Source: Candidatus Puniceispirillum sp.
GTDB taxonomy: Bacteria > Pseudomonadota > Alphaproteobacteria > Puniceispirillales > Puniceispirillaceae
DNA: 64,000 nucleotides
Assembly (NCBI GenBank): GCA_028382965.1
Contig: JAOEUK010000002.1
Coordinates: 1 to 64,000 of the forward strand
Direction: 5' to 3'
The translations under genes and the position numbers were made by a program. Within the stretch, counting starts at the first letter, position 1. Every line of letters starts with the position of its first letter. Positions 55,593-64,000 of the stretch are shown piece after piece. The notes under the pieces were generated by a model. The model saw nothing but the letters and a program-made list of their open reading frames with translations, was not told the origin of the DNA and made no database searches.

Positions 55593-55970
55593 TTAGGGGG
55601 TCTGTGCAATGCGAGTTTTTTGCCGAATTTTGCCAGCAGGACCGACCTTCCATAGCTGCTGGCCAACTTTATCATCGATCACTAACAGCATCTCACCCTT
55701 ATGGCCGTAGCTGGCACTAGTGACCCGGCTATTAAACGGGATAACCAGTTTATTCTGCTGAATAGATCTAACAACATTTGCGTCAGTAAGGCGGCTATAA
55801 ATTGTAACAACAATAACAGATAGTGTGGCAACAATTAACACCGCCATGACGATAGCCATTGCTTTTATAAGACCCAAGTGGCGCACAGTCAAAGATGGGG
55901 TGCTACCCGTCATTTCTAATGATTGCGGGGCTGTTCCATCAGCTGTTTTTACGCTATTACTCTGAATCAT
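55593..55970 (-). CDS. Small single-pass membrane protein divergent from rluD
   Basis: The 125-aa protein has a polar start, one membrane helix (LIKAMAIVMAVLIVATLSVIVVTIY, near 34-58), and a periplasmic beta-rich part (SRVTSASYGHKGEMLLVIDDKVGQQLW). Small proteins of this type sit beside rluD and rpoH in many alphaproteobacteria (DUF6476 is a possible match from memory). Its ATG is well supported by AAAGGA 7 bases upstream. That start codon overlaps the start of rluD on the other strand by two bases (CATG), so the two ribosome sites lie within the opposite gene. Confidence 0.65.
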   Translation of the reverse strand: MIQSNSVKTADGTAPQSLEMTGSTPSLTVRHLGLIKAMAIVMAVLIVATLSVIVVTIYSRLTDANVVRSIQQNKLVIPFNSRVTSASYGHKGEMLLVIDDKVGQQLWKVGPAGKIRQKTRIAQTP

Positions 55971-57006
55971 GACTTATTCCTTTGACGATAAATCAACCGT
56001 TCATGCCGTGATGGCTGCCGCCAATACGCCAGCCGACCGCATTGACCGGTTTCTTGCAGCCAATATTGGCACACCCAGTCAACCCTTGTCACGAAGCCGG
56101 ATCAAGGCTTTGATTTTAGCTGGCCAGTTAAACGAAGATGATCATACTTTAACTGATCCATCAGCAACGGTCAAACCCGGCTCAAATTATGTTTTGATGT
56201 TGCCTCCGCCAGTAAACGCGTTACCCAAAGCAGAAAACATCGCGTTGGACATTCTCTTCGAAGATCAACATTTGATTGTACTGAACAAACAGGCCGGGCT
56301 TGTTGTGCATCCTGCCCCTGGCTCGTTGACCGGCACCCTCGTCAACGCATTGATTGCACATTGTGGGCCATCATTAACTGGTATTGGCGGGGTCATGCGC
56401 CCAGGCATTGTTCACAGGCTTGACAAGGACACATCAGGAACAATGGTCGTGGCAAAAACTGATGCGGCGCATCATAGGCTAACAGAAATGTTTGCTGCAC
56501 ATGATCTTGACCGGCGGTATCAGGCACTTGTTTGGGGCAACAGCGTTGAGCGTGCCGGCATTGTAAACCAACCAATTGGCCGCGCCAGTTATGACCGAAA
56601 ACGCCAAGCCATCACAACAAAAGGCCGACACGCGGTAACACATTGGCGATTATTGCGCCTATTCCCTCCATTTGGCTCGCATATTGAATGCCGGTTAGAA
56701 ACAGGCCGAACTCACCAAATTAGAGTTCATATGGCGCACATTGGTCACAGTGTAATCGGCGATCAGCTTTACGGCCGAGCGCCACGTTTAGGTCAGATGC
56801 CAGATAATTCTGCCCGAACTGGCCTTTCACAAATGAGAAATTTTGGAAGACAAGCTTTACACGCATCACATCTCAGCTTTGCGCATCCGATCACCTCTGA
56901 ACCAATGAGCTTTAAGACACCATTTCCTCGAGATATTGCATCCTTACTAGTTTTAATAGAGCTTAATGTTGCGCGGCGCGCCAAAGGTAGTCATTACTCC
57001 CAGTAG
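55969..57006 (+). CDS. rluD: 23S rRNA pseudouridine synthase, RluA/RluD family
   Basis: The 345-aa protein has an N-terminal S4 RNA-binding domain (DRIDRFLAANI, SRSRIKALILAGQL) and the RluA catalytic domain with GIVHRLDKDTSG (Asp 152 nucleophile), then RRYQALVWG and ECRLETGRTHQIRVHMAHIGH. It converts uridines of 23S rRNA helix 69 or a related site. The ATG at 55969 has no visible Shine-Dalgarno; an ATG at 56011 would shorten it by 14 residues and avoid the overlap with the divergent gene. Confidence 0.92.
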   Translation: MTYSFDDKSTVHAVMAAANTPADRIDRFLAANIGTPSQPLSRSRIKALILAGQLNEDDHTLTDPSATVKPGSNYVLMLPPPVNALPKAENIALDILFEDQHLIVLNKQAGLVVHPAPGSLTGTLVNALIAHCGPSLTGIGGVMRPGIVHRLDKDTSGTMVVAKTDAAHHRLTEMFAAHDLDRRYQALVWGNSVERAGIVNQPIGRASYDRKRQAITTKGRHAVTHWRLLRLFPPFGSHIECRLETGRTHQIRVHMAHIGHSVIGDQLYGRAPRLGQMPDNSARTGLSQMRNFGRQALHASHLSFAHPITSEPMSFKTPFPRDIASLLVLIELNVARRAKGSHYSQ

Positions 57007-57227
57007 ATAAATCCTATTTTTGCGTTAAACGTTGGTAATTGGGTGGCTTTAAGGTCCTATATATGCTAAAATTAGAATTATTGAAAAACAGTTTTGCTAA
57101 ATCTAGTCTTAATTTTAGTACAATTTGGTGCTTGTATAGTCCCAAGTTAAATCGACTTTATTCATTTATTGGTCAATATAGCAATGACACACAACCACAA
57201 ACTGATTAGCTGATAGGAAATTATTTA

Positions 57228-58133
57228 ATGGCTATAAAATCAATGCTTCCTGCATTAAGTCCTGACGGGAATTTATCACGCTATTTCGAACAAATACGTG
57301 CCTTTCCGATGCTAGAGCCTAACGAAGAATACATGTTAGCAAAGTCTTGGAGGGACAAAGAGGACATCAAAGCAGCACACAAGCTTGTCACTAGTCATTT
57401 GCGACTCGTTGCAAAAATTGCTATGGGTTATCGTGGCTACGGCCTACCAATTGCAGACCTCATTTCTGAGGGCAACCTGGGAATGATGCACGCAGTTAAA
57501 AAATTTGAGCCTGAGAAGGGTTTTCGCCTGGCCACTTATGCCATGTGGTGGATAAAAGCAGCGATACAGGAATACATTCTACGGTCTTGGTCACTGGTAA
57601 AAATAGGGACAACCGCGGGACAAAAGAAATTATTTTTCAACCTTCGGCGTATCAAAGGGCAAATACAAGCTATAGATGACGGTGATTTGAAACCTGAACA
57701 AGTTACAGAGATAGCCACCCGCCTTGACGTATCAGAAGCTGAGGTAATGTCAATGAATCAGAGGATGGCGGGCAACGACCGCTCGCTTAACGTACCCCTG
57801 AGCCGGGATGCTGAGGGCAGTGGTGAATGGCAAGACTGGTTAGAAGACGATAGTGTTGATCAAGAAACTAACTTTGCTGAACACGAGGAGTACAACGCTC
57901 GCCGCGATCTCATGGTTGATGCCATGCATGCTCTAAATTCACGTGAACAACGTATTCTTGAAGCACGACGCCTTGCCGAACCACCTTTAACGCTAGAAGA
58001 CCTTGCAGTAGAATTTGGAGTGAGTCGAGAACGCATTCGACAAATTGAAGTGCGGGCATTTGAAAAACTGCAAAAAGCAGTTCGGGACAAGGCAACCGAA
58101 CTACAGCTCCTGCCTCATCATATTGTACCTTAA
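57228..58133 (+). CDS. rpoH: RNA polymerase heat-shock sigma factor RpoH (sigma-32)
   Basis: The 301-aa sigma factor has region 2 (LRLVAKIAMGYRGYGLPIADLISEGNLGMMHAVKKFEPEKGFRLATYAMWWIKAAIQEYI), the RpoH box QKKLFFNLRR (132-141) that distinguishes it from RpoD, and region 4 with ALNSREQRILEARRLAEPPLTLEDLAVEFGVSRERIRQIE. It directs transcription of chaperone and protease genes. The 220-bp leader upstream is AT-rich and contains no other gene. It is convergent with purA. Confidence 0.96.
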   Translation: MAIKSMLPALSPDGNLSRYFEQIRAFPMLEPNEEYMLAKSWRDKEDIKAAHKLVTSHLRLVAKIAMGYRGYGLPIADLISEGNLGMMHAVKKFEPEKGFRLATYAMWWIKAAIQEYILRSWSLVKIGTTAGQKKLFFNLRRIKGQIQAIDDGDLKPEQVTEIATRLDVSEAEVMSMNQRMAGNDRSLNVPLSRDAEGSGEWQDWLEDDSVDQETNFAEHEEYNARRDLMVDAMHALNSREQRILEARRLAEPPLTLEDLAVEFGVSRERIRQIEVRAFEKLQKAVRDKATELQLLPHHIVP

Positions 58134-58222
58134 ATTTAAGTTTTAAAGCCAAATTGTGCTTATTGACATATTGATGATGACGCCAGGTTAGGTCTAATAT
58201 TATTTATAGACATATAAAAATA

Positions 58223-59527
58223 CTACTGTCGCTCCTCAAAGGGATCCTTAACTAGGATCGTATCATCGCGCTCTGGACTAGTTGATAAAAGCGCCACAGT
58301 AAGTTTAGTCAATTTCTCCACTCGGCGAACATATTTTATAGCATTAGCCGGTAATTTGTCCCAACTACGTAAACCATAAGTGCTGTCCATCCATCCAGGC
58401 ATTTCCTCATAAACGGGCTTGCATGATTCCTGACCATCTGCATCAGACGGGAAATAATCAAGCACAGTGCCATTATTACCAATTTGATACCCAACGCATA
58501 TTTTTAGCGTTTTAAAACCATCCAACACATCCAGTTTTGTCAATGCCATACCAGTTATACCCGACAAAAGGCCGGCTTGACGCACCATAACAGAGTCGAA
58601 CCAGCCACAACGGCGTTTACGGCCTGTGACAGTGCCAAATTCACGCCCTCGATCACCCATACGGTCCCCGTCAGCATCAAAGGCTTCAGTGGGAAATGGT
58701 CCACTACCAACGCGGGTTGTATATGCTTTGGTAATACCAAGAACAAACCCAATTTCTGTTGGGCCAGTCCCCGATCCTGTAGCTGCTTGACCAGCAACCG
58801 TGTTACTGGACGTTACAAACGGGTAAGTCCCATGATCAATATCAAGCATCACACCTTGCGCACCCTCAAACAAAATCCGCTTTTTAGCTTCACGCGCATT
58901 TGCCAGACAACGCCAACTCTGACCAGTAAATGACAAGAGTTCATTGCGCATACTCAGAAGTTCAGCTTTCATTTTATTGGCATCTGCCAGTTCATGCTCA
59001 GCGGCACTAAGCCAAATATTGTGATGAGCGACAAGCGCATCAAGTTTTTTTGTAAGTAGCGAGTCAGACGCTAAATCACCAAAACGGATTGCGCGGCGAG
59101 CCACCTTATCTTCATACGCGGGTCCAATTCCACGGCCAGTAGTGCCAATTTTATCCTCACCACGTAATAACTCACGCGCAGCATCTACAGCTTGATGAAC
59201 TGGTAATATTAATGTCGCAGCATCCGAAACCAGGAGACTGGCCGGACTGATAATGGCTCCCTGACTGCGGAGAACGCCAATCTCTTTTAGCAAATGCGCT
59301 GGATCGATCACAACCCCATTGCCAATGACTGACAGTTTGCCGGGGCGTACAATACCTGACGGGAGCACCGATAATTTGTATTCAACACCATCAATGACCA
59401 AAGTGTGTCCAGCATTGTGCCCACCTTGAAACCGAACAACAACATCGGCGCGGCTAGACAGCCAATCAACAATCTTGCCCTTCCCCTCATCACCCCATTG
59501 AGCACCAATTACTGCTACATTTGTCAT
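58223..59527 (-). CDS. purA: Adenylosuccinate synthetase
   Basis: The 434-aa enzyme has the GTP-binding loop [16 protein letters not shown] (GDEGKGK 12-18), [22 protein letters not shown], and [23 protein letters not shown], with [11 protein letters not shown]-like [14 protein letters not shown]. It makes adenylosuccinate from IMP and aspartate. The length is standard. No serA or hisZ, its frequent alphaproteobacterial neighbours, lies between it and serC. Confidence 0.96.
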   Translation of the reverse strand: MTNVAVIGAQWGDEGKGKIVDWLSSRADVVVRFQGGHNAGHTLVIDGVEYKLSVLPSGIVRPGKLSVIGNGVVIDPAHLLKEIGVLRSQGAIISPASLLVSDAATLILPVHQAVDAARELLRGEDKIGTTGRGIGPAYEDKVARRAIRFGDLASDSLLTKKLDALVAHHNIWLSAAEHELADANKMKAELLSMRNELLSFTGQSWRCLANAREAKKRILFEGAQGVMLDIDHGTYPFVTSSNTVAGQAATGSGTGPTEIGFVLGITKAYTTRVGSGPFPTEAFDADGDRMGDRGREFGTVTGRKRRCGWFDSVMVRQAGLLSGITGMALTKLDVLDGFKTLKICVGYQIGNNGTVLDYFPSDADGQESCKPVYEEMPGWMDSTYGLRSWDKLPANAIKYVRRVEKLTKLTVALLSTSPERDDTILVKDPFEERQ

Positions 59528-60074
59528 GAAAAAACCTTTGTTTCAAAAAAAGATCGACAAGATCAATAGACCCCAGCGCGCTGCAGCAGCACATCTAGTC
59601 TGCCAAAAAAATTTAATGCATGCCAACGGGCCAAATAAATCAGTAAGGATCATAACAGATGTCTTAAGGGAAAGGCAACGGTGCCATAGTGTGCCTCGCA
59701 GGTTAGTGTTGTAGGGACAGTTTATTCAATAAGAGCAAAAAAGGGATCAGAATGACTTTTTGTAACTATTCAACAAGACGTAAAACATGAAAGGCATCGG
59801 CATAAACATCAAGCTAAGGAGTACAAATTTCAGGTAACATAGAATGTGGCAATCCACCACCAATCTCAACCAGGGTAATGGCTTCATCACCAGCCTTACA
59901 CCGCCAAAAATGATAGGTAGAAATATCTATATCATGCTTGCGTCACAGAATTCAAAAGTCACCAACAAAGCTCCTTTTTTCATACTTTTATATATACAAA
60001 AAATAAGGTGGAAAGCCCCAAATTGATGTCGGAATTAACACCACCTTCTTCAAAAACAAAGGCTACTTACGGGC
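59528..60074. other. purA-serC intergenic region with decayed coding traces
   Basis: No intact gene. On the minus strand between about 59945 and 59770 a frame reads a protein-like stretch, with AGDEAITLVEIGGGLPH followed by an in-frame stop and then LDVYADAFHVLRLVE. It looks like a degraded gene, but I cannot fix the family (a hydrolase or decarboxylase C-terminus is possible). On the minus strand a GGTGG/CCACC hairpin near 60010-60050 could end serC transcripts. The rest is featureless. Confidence 0.35.
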
Positions 60075-61235
60075 TTAGCTTGTTTGTAAGATTCTTGCAT
60101 AGGCCCAGTCCAGCCATGGCAAGAGTGCTTTAACATCAGTTGTTTCAACAGTTGGGCCCACCCAAATCCGAATGCCAGGGGGCGCATCACGGTATGAGGC
60201 AACGTCAAAGGCGACACCCTCTTTTTCAAGGCATTTAATAAGCTTGGATGCAATGTTTGCTTTTTTGGCACCATCTAACTTAACAAACCATGGATCGACA
60301 ATGGACAAGGCAACACTTGTATTCGATATAGTTGTAGGATTTTCAGCAAGGAAACCAAAATAAGGTGTTTTTTCAACCCATGATTTGATTGCAGCTAAGC
60401 TGGCATCAGAACGCGCAATCAACGCAGGCAAGCCACCGATTGACTTTGCCCAATTCAGCGCATCAATCGCATCCTCAATAACCAGCATAGATGGAGTGTT
60501 GATGGTTGCAGCGCCAAAAATTCCCTCATTCAATTTACCCTTTGTGGTTAAACGGAAAAGTTTTGGTAATGGCCAATTCGGGACATATGTCTCAAGCCGC
60601 TTAACAGCTCGTGGGGACACGATTAGCACACCATGGCTTCCTTCACCACCAAGAGACTTTTGGAAACTAAAGGTCACAACATCAAGCTTGCGCCAAGGTA
60701 AATCCATAGCAAAACAAGCAGACGTTGCATCAGCGATTGTTAATCCAGCACGGTCATCACGAATCCAATCACCATCTGGCACCTTCACGCCAGAAGCGGT
60801 GCCGTTCCAAGTGAACACAACATCATTATTGAAATCAACGGCGCCAAGATCTGGCAACTGCCCATAAAGAGCAGTACGAATTATAGGGTTTATTTTCAGC
60901 TGATTCGCAACATCATTTATCCAATCCTTGCCAAAGGACTCCCATGCTAGAACTTCAACGCCGCGCGCTCCAAGCAATGACCACATCGCTATTTCAACTG
61001 CACCAGTGTCAGATCCAGGAACAATGCCGATGCGGTAGTCAACTGGTAAGCCCAGAATATCTCTAGCAAGCGTTGTAGTTTGATTTATTTTCTGTTTTGC
61101 CAGCTCTGATCGATGCGACCGACTGGTGCATGCACCATTAAGAGATGCTGAAGACCATCCAGGGCGTTTCTTTGTCGGACCAGAAGAAAAATAGGGCATA
61201 ACCGGACGAATAGCTGGTTTAGCATATGTTGGCAT
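60075..61235 (-). CDS. serC: Phosphoserine aminotransferase
   Basis: The 386-aa PLP enzyme is of the alphaproteobacterial/archaeal-like type: YFSSGPTKKRPGW, SHRSELAKQKINQ, VPGSDTGAVEIAMWSLLG, and the PLP lysine in FSFQKSLGGEG (K193). It makes phosphoserine from phosphohydroxypyruvate in serine synthesis and related steps of vitamin B6 synthesis. The next enzyme-coding gene serA, often adjacent, is not in the window; SerC stands alone. Confidence 0.93.
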   Translation of the reverse strand: MPTYAKPAIRPVMPYFSSGPTKKRPGWSSASLNGACTSRSHRSELAKQKINQTTTLARDILGLPVDYRIGIVPGSDTGAVEIAMWSLLGARGVEVLAWESFGKDWINDVANQLKINPIIRTALYGQLPDLGAVDFNNDVVFTWNGTASGVKVPDGDWIRDDRAGLTIADATSACFAMDLPWRKLDVVTFSFQKSLGGEGSHGVLIVSPRAVKRLETYVPNWPLPKLFRLTTKGKLNEGIFGAATINTPSMLVIEDAIDALNWAKSIGGLPALIARSDASLAAIKSWVEKTPYFGFLAENPTTISNTSVALSIVDPWFVKLDGAKKANIASKLIKCLEKEGVAFDVASYRDAPPGIRIWVGPTVETTDVKALLPWLDWAYARILQTS

Positions 61236-61384
61236 ACCACATTCTCGCGCTCAATTGTTGTCATCCGTCGGGGGATAACTGCCCAATTAAAGTGTTCGCA
61301 TAAAACAATAGCTCAAGTCAACGTGCTGTCTAAGCTAGACAACAAATTGATTAAATAAATATTAAAGCGTTGATTTAATTTTAT

Positions 61385-62737
61385 TTATTTTGATTCCTCA
61401 GTAATGCACAAAATTAAGGCATCCATTGCAACGGTTAATAATGGTTTGGATTCCGCCTCGACCATAACTCGGACTAATGCTTCGGTTCCTGACGCTCGGA
61501 CTACAACACGGCCCCTCCCCTCCAATTCCAATTCAATTTTCTTAATAGCCACTTGCAGGGATTTACTTTCCAAAATTGTTGGATCAATGCCATGTAAATT
61601 TTCTAGCTGCTGCGGATTTGGTGCAAAGCTGTTAAATATAGTACTGGCCTTCTTCTTGCATCCTTGCAACAAGGTCAGCATTTGCAGGGCGGTTAGCAGC
61701 CCGTCACCAGACCTCGCAAAATCAGTCATCAACACGTGGCCTGAAGGTTCGCCACCAATATTAAATCCACCGTTGCGCATTTTCTCCAGAATATAGCGAT
61801 CCCCAACAGCAACTCGGTGCAGATCAATTCCCGCTTTCAGAAGCATTGTCTCAAGGCCACAATTACTCATAACAGTACCAACCACACCATTGTTGATTAA
61901 TGTTCCTTTTTCAAACATAGCTAGAGCAAGGCAACCCAAAATTTGATCACCATCAATAATGGCGCCAGTTTCATCTGCCATGATCAAGCGGTCAGCATCT
62001 CCATCAAGGCAGATACCCGCATCAGCGCCATGAGAAACAACAGCTGCGGCCATTCTCTGCGGGTGCACAGCACCACAATCCTTGTTTATATTGAATCCAT
62101 CCGGCGTTACCGACAGCGGAACCACTTCTGCACCGAGCTCATAAAGTGTGTCTGGTGCGGTGCGATAAGCAGCACCATTGGCGCAATCAACTATTAACTT
62201 TAGACCGTCAAGGCGCGCCCGACCTGGTAGAGTTGATTTGGCAAATTCAACATAGCGGCCAACAGAATCTAGCATCCGGCGTGCACGACCCAGTTCATTA
62301 GGATCAGCAAGCGCTATTGAACCCGCAGCAAGAGCAGAAATTTCACTTTCAATTTGGTCATCAAGTTTAAATCCATCCGGGCCAAAGAGTTTAATCCCAT
62401 TATCATGGTGCGGATTGTGGCTGGCCGATATCATCACACCCAGTTCCGCCCGAAGCGATCGCGTTAAATGAGCGACAGCGGGCGTTGGAATGGGGCCAAG
62501 CAATTTACAATCAAGCCCAATCGAAGTAAAACCAGCGACCATTGCAGACTCCAGCATATAGCCTGACAGCCGTGTATCCTTGCCAATGACAACCTGAGGA
62601 CGTGCATTACTGGGCCGGGCATTGTGATCTGCAAACCAACGACCCGCCGCTAAGGCCAATCGCACAACAGCTTCTGCTGTCATAGGACCTGTATTGATGC
62701 GCGCGCGCACACCATCAGTGCCAAATAATCCTGCCAT
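61385..62737 (-). CDS. glmM: Phosphoglucosamine mutase
   Basis: The 450-aa protein has the start LFGTDGVRARIN, the phosphoserine loop ISASHNPHHDNGIK (104-109 core), the metal loop LDGDADRLIMAD, and GGEPSGHVLMTDFA. The C-terminal RASGTEALVRVMVEAE binds the sugar phosphate. It converts glucosamine-6-phosphate to glucosamine-1-phosphate, feeding UDP-GlcNAc for murein and lipid A, which ties it to the dcw and lpxC genes upstream. The folP-glmM order is conserved in proteobacteria. Confidence 0.96.
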   Translation of the reverse strand: MAGLFGTDGVRARINTGPMTAEAVVRLALAAGRWFADHNARPSNARPQVVIGKDTRLSGYMLESAMVAGFTSIGLDCKLLGPIPTPAVAHLTRSLRAELGVMISASHNPHHDNGIKLFGPDGFKLDDQIESEISALAAGSIALADPNELGRARRMLDSVGRYVEFAKSTLPGRARLDGLKLIVDCANGAAYRTAPDTLYELGAEVVPLSVTPDGFNINKDCGAVHPQRMAAAVVSHGADAGICLDGDADRLIMADETGAIIDGDQILGCLALAMFEKGTLINNGVVGTVMSNCGLETMLLKAGIDLHRVAVGDRYILEKMRNGGFNIGGEPSGHVLMTDFARSGDGLLTALQMLTLLQGCKKKASTIFNSFAPNPQQLENLHGIDPTILESKSLQVAIKKIELELEGRGRVVVRASGTEALVRVMVEAESKPLLTVAMDALILCITEESK

Positions 62738-62886
62738 AGTTATCTTCCAATCGTCCTAATGGCGCTACGGTAATGAAATTCACTATCGTAAGTTAGAATT
62801 CACCCAAAATTAACTTTTGACTAAGAGAATAGCATACTCTCATTTTACAAGAGCAAAAAAAGACCAGGCTTTCTAGCATCAGCGGA

Positions 62887-63978
62887 TCAGCCCTCTGCTG
62901 CCCACAATGCTGCTTCCACTGCTAATGCCTGCGCAGTCGCAGCAACATCATGTACACGTATTATATGCACTCCCTGCCGCCATGCAGCAGCAGCCAAAAT
63001 TAAAGAACCAGCAAGACGGTCTTCCACTGGCTCGCTTTTTGATATTTTTGCAATTGACGATTTGCGGCTTGCTCCAAACAAAACAACCACACCAAGCCCC
63101 TGAAAAAGAGACAGCCAGTTTACAAGCTGCAAATTATGCACCACATTTTTACCAAAGCCAAAGCCCGGGTCAACCGCAATCTTAGACGTTGGAATACCAG
63201 CATCAATTGCGGCTTCAATACGCATTTTCAAGAACTCATAGATTTCAACGGGTGCAAATTCATAATGCGGATCCTGTTGCATAGTTTCGGGCGTACCCTT
63301 CATGTGCATAATGACCACCGGCGCCTTACTCGCTACTACTGAGCCAATCACCCCATCCCCTTGAAGACCACCAACATCATTGATGATTGTAGCCCCAGCC
63401 CCAATCGCCCGTTCCATTACCGCAGCATGGCGTGTATCAACAGATACGCGAATATCATCTCGCGAAAGGCCTGTAATTGGCGGCAGGATACGGGCTAGTT
63501 CCTGATTACGACTAACTAGTGCCGCGCCTGGGCGTGTTGATTCTCCACCAACATCGATGATAGAGGCACCTTCAGCCCACATTGCCTTGCCCGAGGCAAT
63601 GGCTTTAGCAGGAATGACATTAATGCCGCCATCCGAAAAACTATCTGGCGTAACGTTCAAAACCCCCATCAAATGGGACCGGCTCATTTCAAGGCCAGCG
63701 AAATCTGGTCGTGACACCATAATTTTATCAAGAGCGGTACTGGCAAGATTTCGATCATCGACAGAAGCCATGAATTCATCAAAATGCATGCGGGCCACAA
63801 CATAACCACTATTCTGGCTCAGCATTACAACATCAAGCCGGTCAAAATGAACACGGCCACCAGCGATCTGGTGCTCACCCAAAGGCGTAACAACAGGGCG
63901 CAACCATGTTAATTGGGAAAAAGGCGGCACCTCTGGTGTCGCCTTATAAACTAGTTTCGAATTACCCTTTTCACCCAT
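62887..63978 (-). CDS. folP: Dihydropteroate synthase with N-terminal extension
   Basis: The 363-aa protein carries the DHPS TIM barrel from about 103: MGVLNVTPDSFSDGG, IIDVGGESTRPGA, INDVGGLQGD, VIMHMKGTPETMQ, VDPGFGFGKNVVHN and GASRKSSI. It condenses p-aminobenzoate with dihydropterin pyrophosphate in folate synthesis. The first 100 residues are extra compared with 280-aa enzymes; similar extensions are seen in alphaproteobacterial DHPS. It lies 150 bp upstream of glmM on the same strand; the next gene upstream (often ftsH) is cut by the window edge. Confidence 0.93.
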   Translation of the reverse strand: MGEKGNSKLVYKATPEVPPFSQLTWLRPVVTPLGEHQIAGGRVHFDRLDVVMLSQNSGYVVARMHFDEFMASVDDRNLASTALDKIMVSRPDFAGLEMSRSHLMGVLNVTPDSFSDGGINVIPAKAIASGKAMWAEGASIIDVGGESTRPGAALVSRNQELARILPPITGLSRDDIRVSVDTRHAAVMERAIGAGATIINDVGGLQGDGVIGSVVASKAPVVIMHMKGTPETMQQDPHYEFAPVEIYEFLKMRIEAAIDAGIPTSKIAVDPGFGFGKNVVHNLQLVNWLSLFQGLGVVVLFGASRKSSIAKISKSEPVEDRLAGSLILAAAAWRQGVHIIRVHDVAATAQALAVEAALWAAEG

Positions 63979-64000
63979 GAAATTGAACGCTACGCGGGTT

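Noticed and set aside
59526-59714. 62-codon frame upstream of purA
   Set aside because: No ribosome site; it lies over the purA leader and has no protein-like pattern.

Overview
The window reads as a stretch of chromosome from a free-living, probably marine alphaproteobacterium. SAR116/Puniceispirillales-like bacteria are my best guess; this is an inference from gene order and protein style, not a database result. Support comes from an FtsZ with a long linker and an [10 protein letters not shown] tail, the ABC-F, DUF2237 and SerC types, the rluD-rpoH neighbourhood, the folP-glmM pair, a ComDE sulfopyruvate decarboxylase and moderately AT-rich DNA.

Bases 1-12.8 kb are accessory. They begin with the 3' end of an outer-membrane barrel gene. 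Next comes a compact integrated element of about 3.1 kb (739-3827) bounded by 29-bp direct repeats (28/29 identical) whose core matches the 3' end of a tRNA-Ser. It holds a tyrosine integrase without its catalytic half and an opposed three-gene cluster: small membrane protein, polymerase-like protein, small cationic membrane protein. The 450-aa central protein carries family-A/T7-like polymerase motifs (A: YDYSQLNP; B: RDLVKEAFN; C: PVHDSF) and is the best candidate for an undescribed system. After it come a secreted Ig-like repeat protein, OsmC-like, cupin and FkbM methyltransferase genes, an Xre regulator, an SDR-fold protein lacking the usual YxxxK residues, and a sulfopyruvate decarboxylase (comDE) plus histidine-phosphatase operon, separated by long gene-poor gaps.

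Bases 12.8-21.4 kb hold scattered metabolic and stress genes: a DMT transporter, glutathione peroxidase, rhodanese, homocysteine methyltransferase-like protein, DUF2237, PlsC, TusA, DjlA-like and Uup-like ABC-F. Between the peroxidase and rhodanese genes lies a self-contained unit (promoter, near-perfect Shine-Dalgarno, 26-codon ORF ending Glu-Cys-Gly, terminator) that conventional gene calling would miss.

Bases 21.5-46.6 kb start with the RNase P RNA gene and continue into a complete division and cell wall (dcw) cluster: mraZ-rsmH-ftsL-ftsI-murE-murF-mraY-murD-ftsW-murG-murC-murB-ddl-ftsQ-ftsA-ftsZ-lpxC-bamD-recN-ligA. Most genes overlap or nearly touch. A ladder of TGGG motifs with exact 10-bp spacing lies upstream of mraZ and is a likely MraZ operator. 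The cluster makes lipid-linked peptidoglycan precursor (meso-DAP type), builds the septal synthase and Z ring, and ends with outer-membrane (LpxC, BamD) and DNA repair/replication genes.

Bases 46.6-64 kb contain minus-strand pepP-prmA-uvrD, the mlaA-mlaC lipid transport pair, ettA, a small membrane protein whose start codon overlaps that of divergent rluD, rpoH, purA, serC, glmM and folP. No tRNA, 16S/23S rRNA, CRISPR array or intact insertion sequence was seen. Start codons were chosen by Shine-Dalgarno position and family N-termini, so they are the least certain part of each call.
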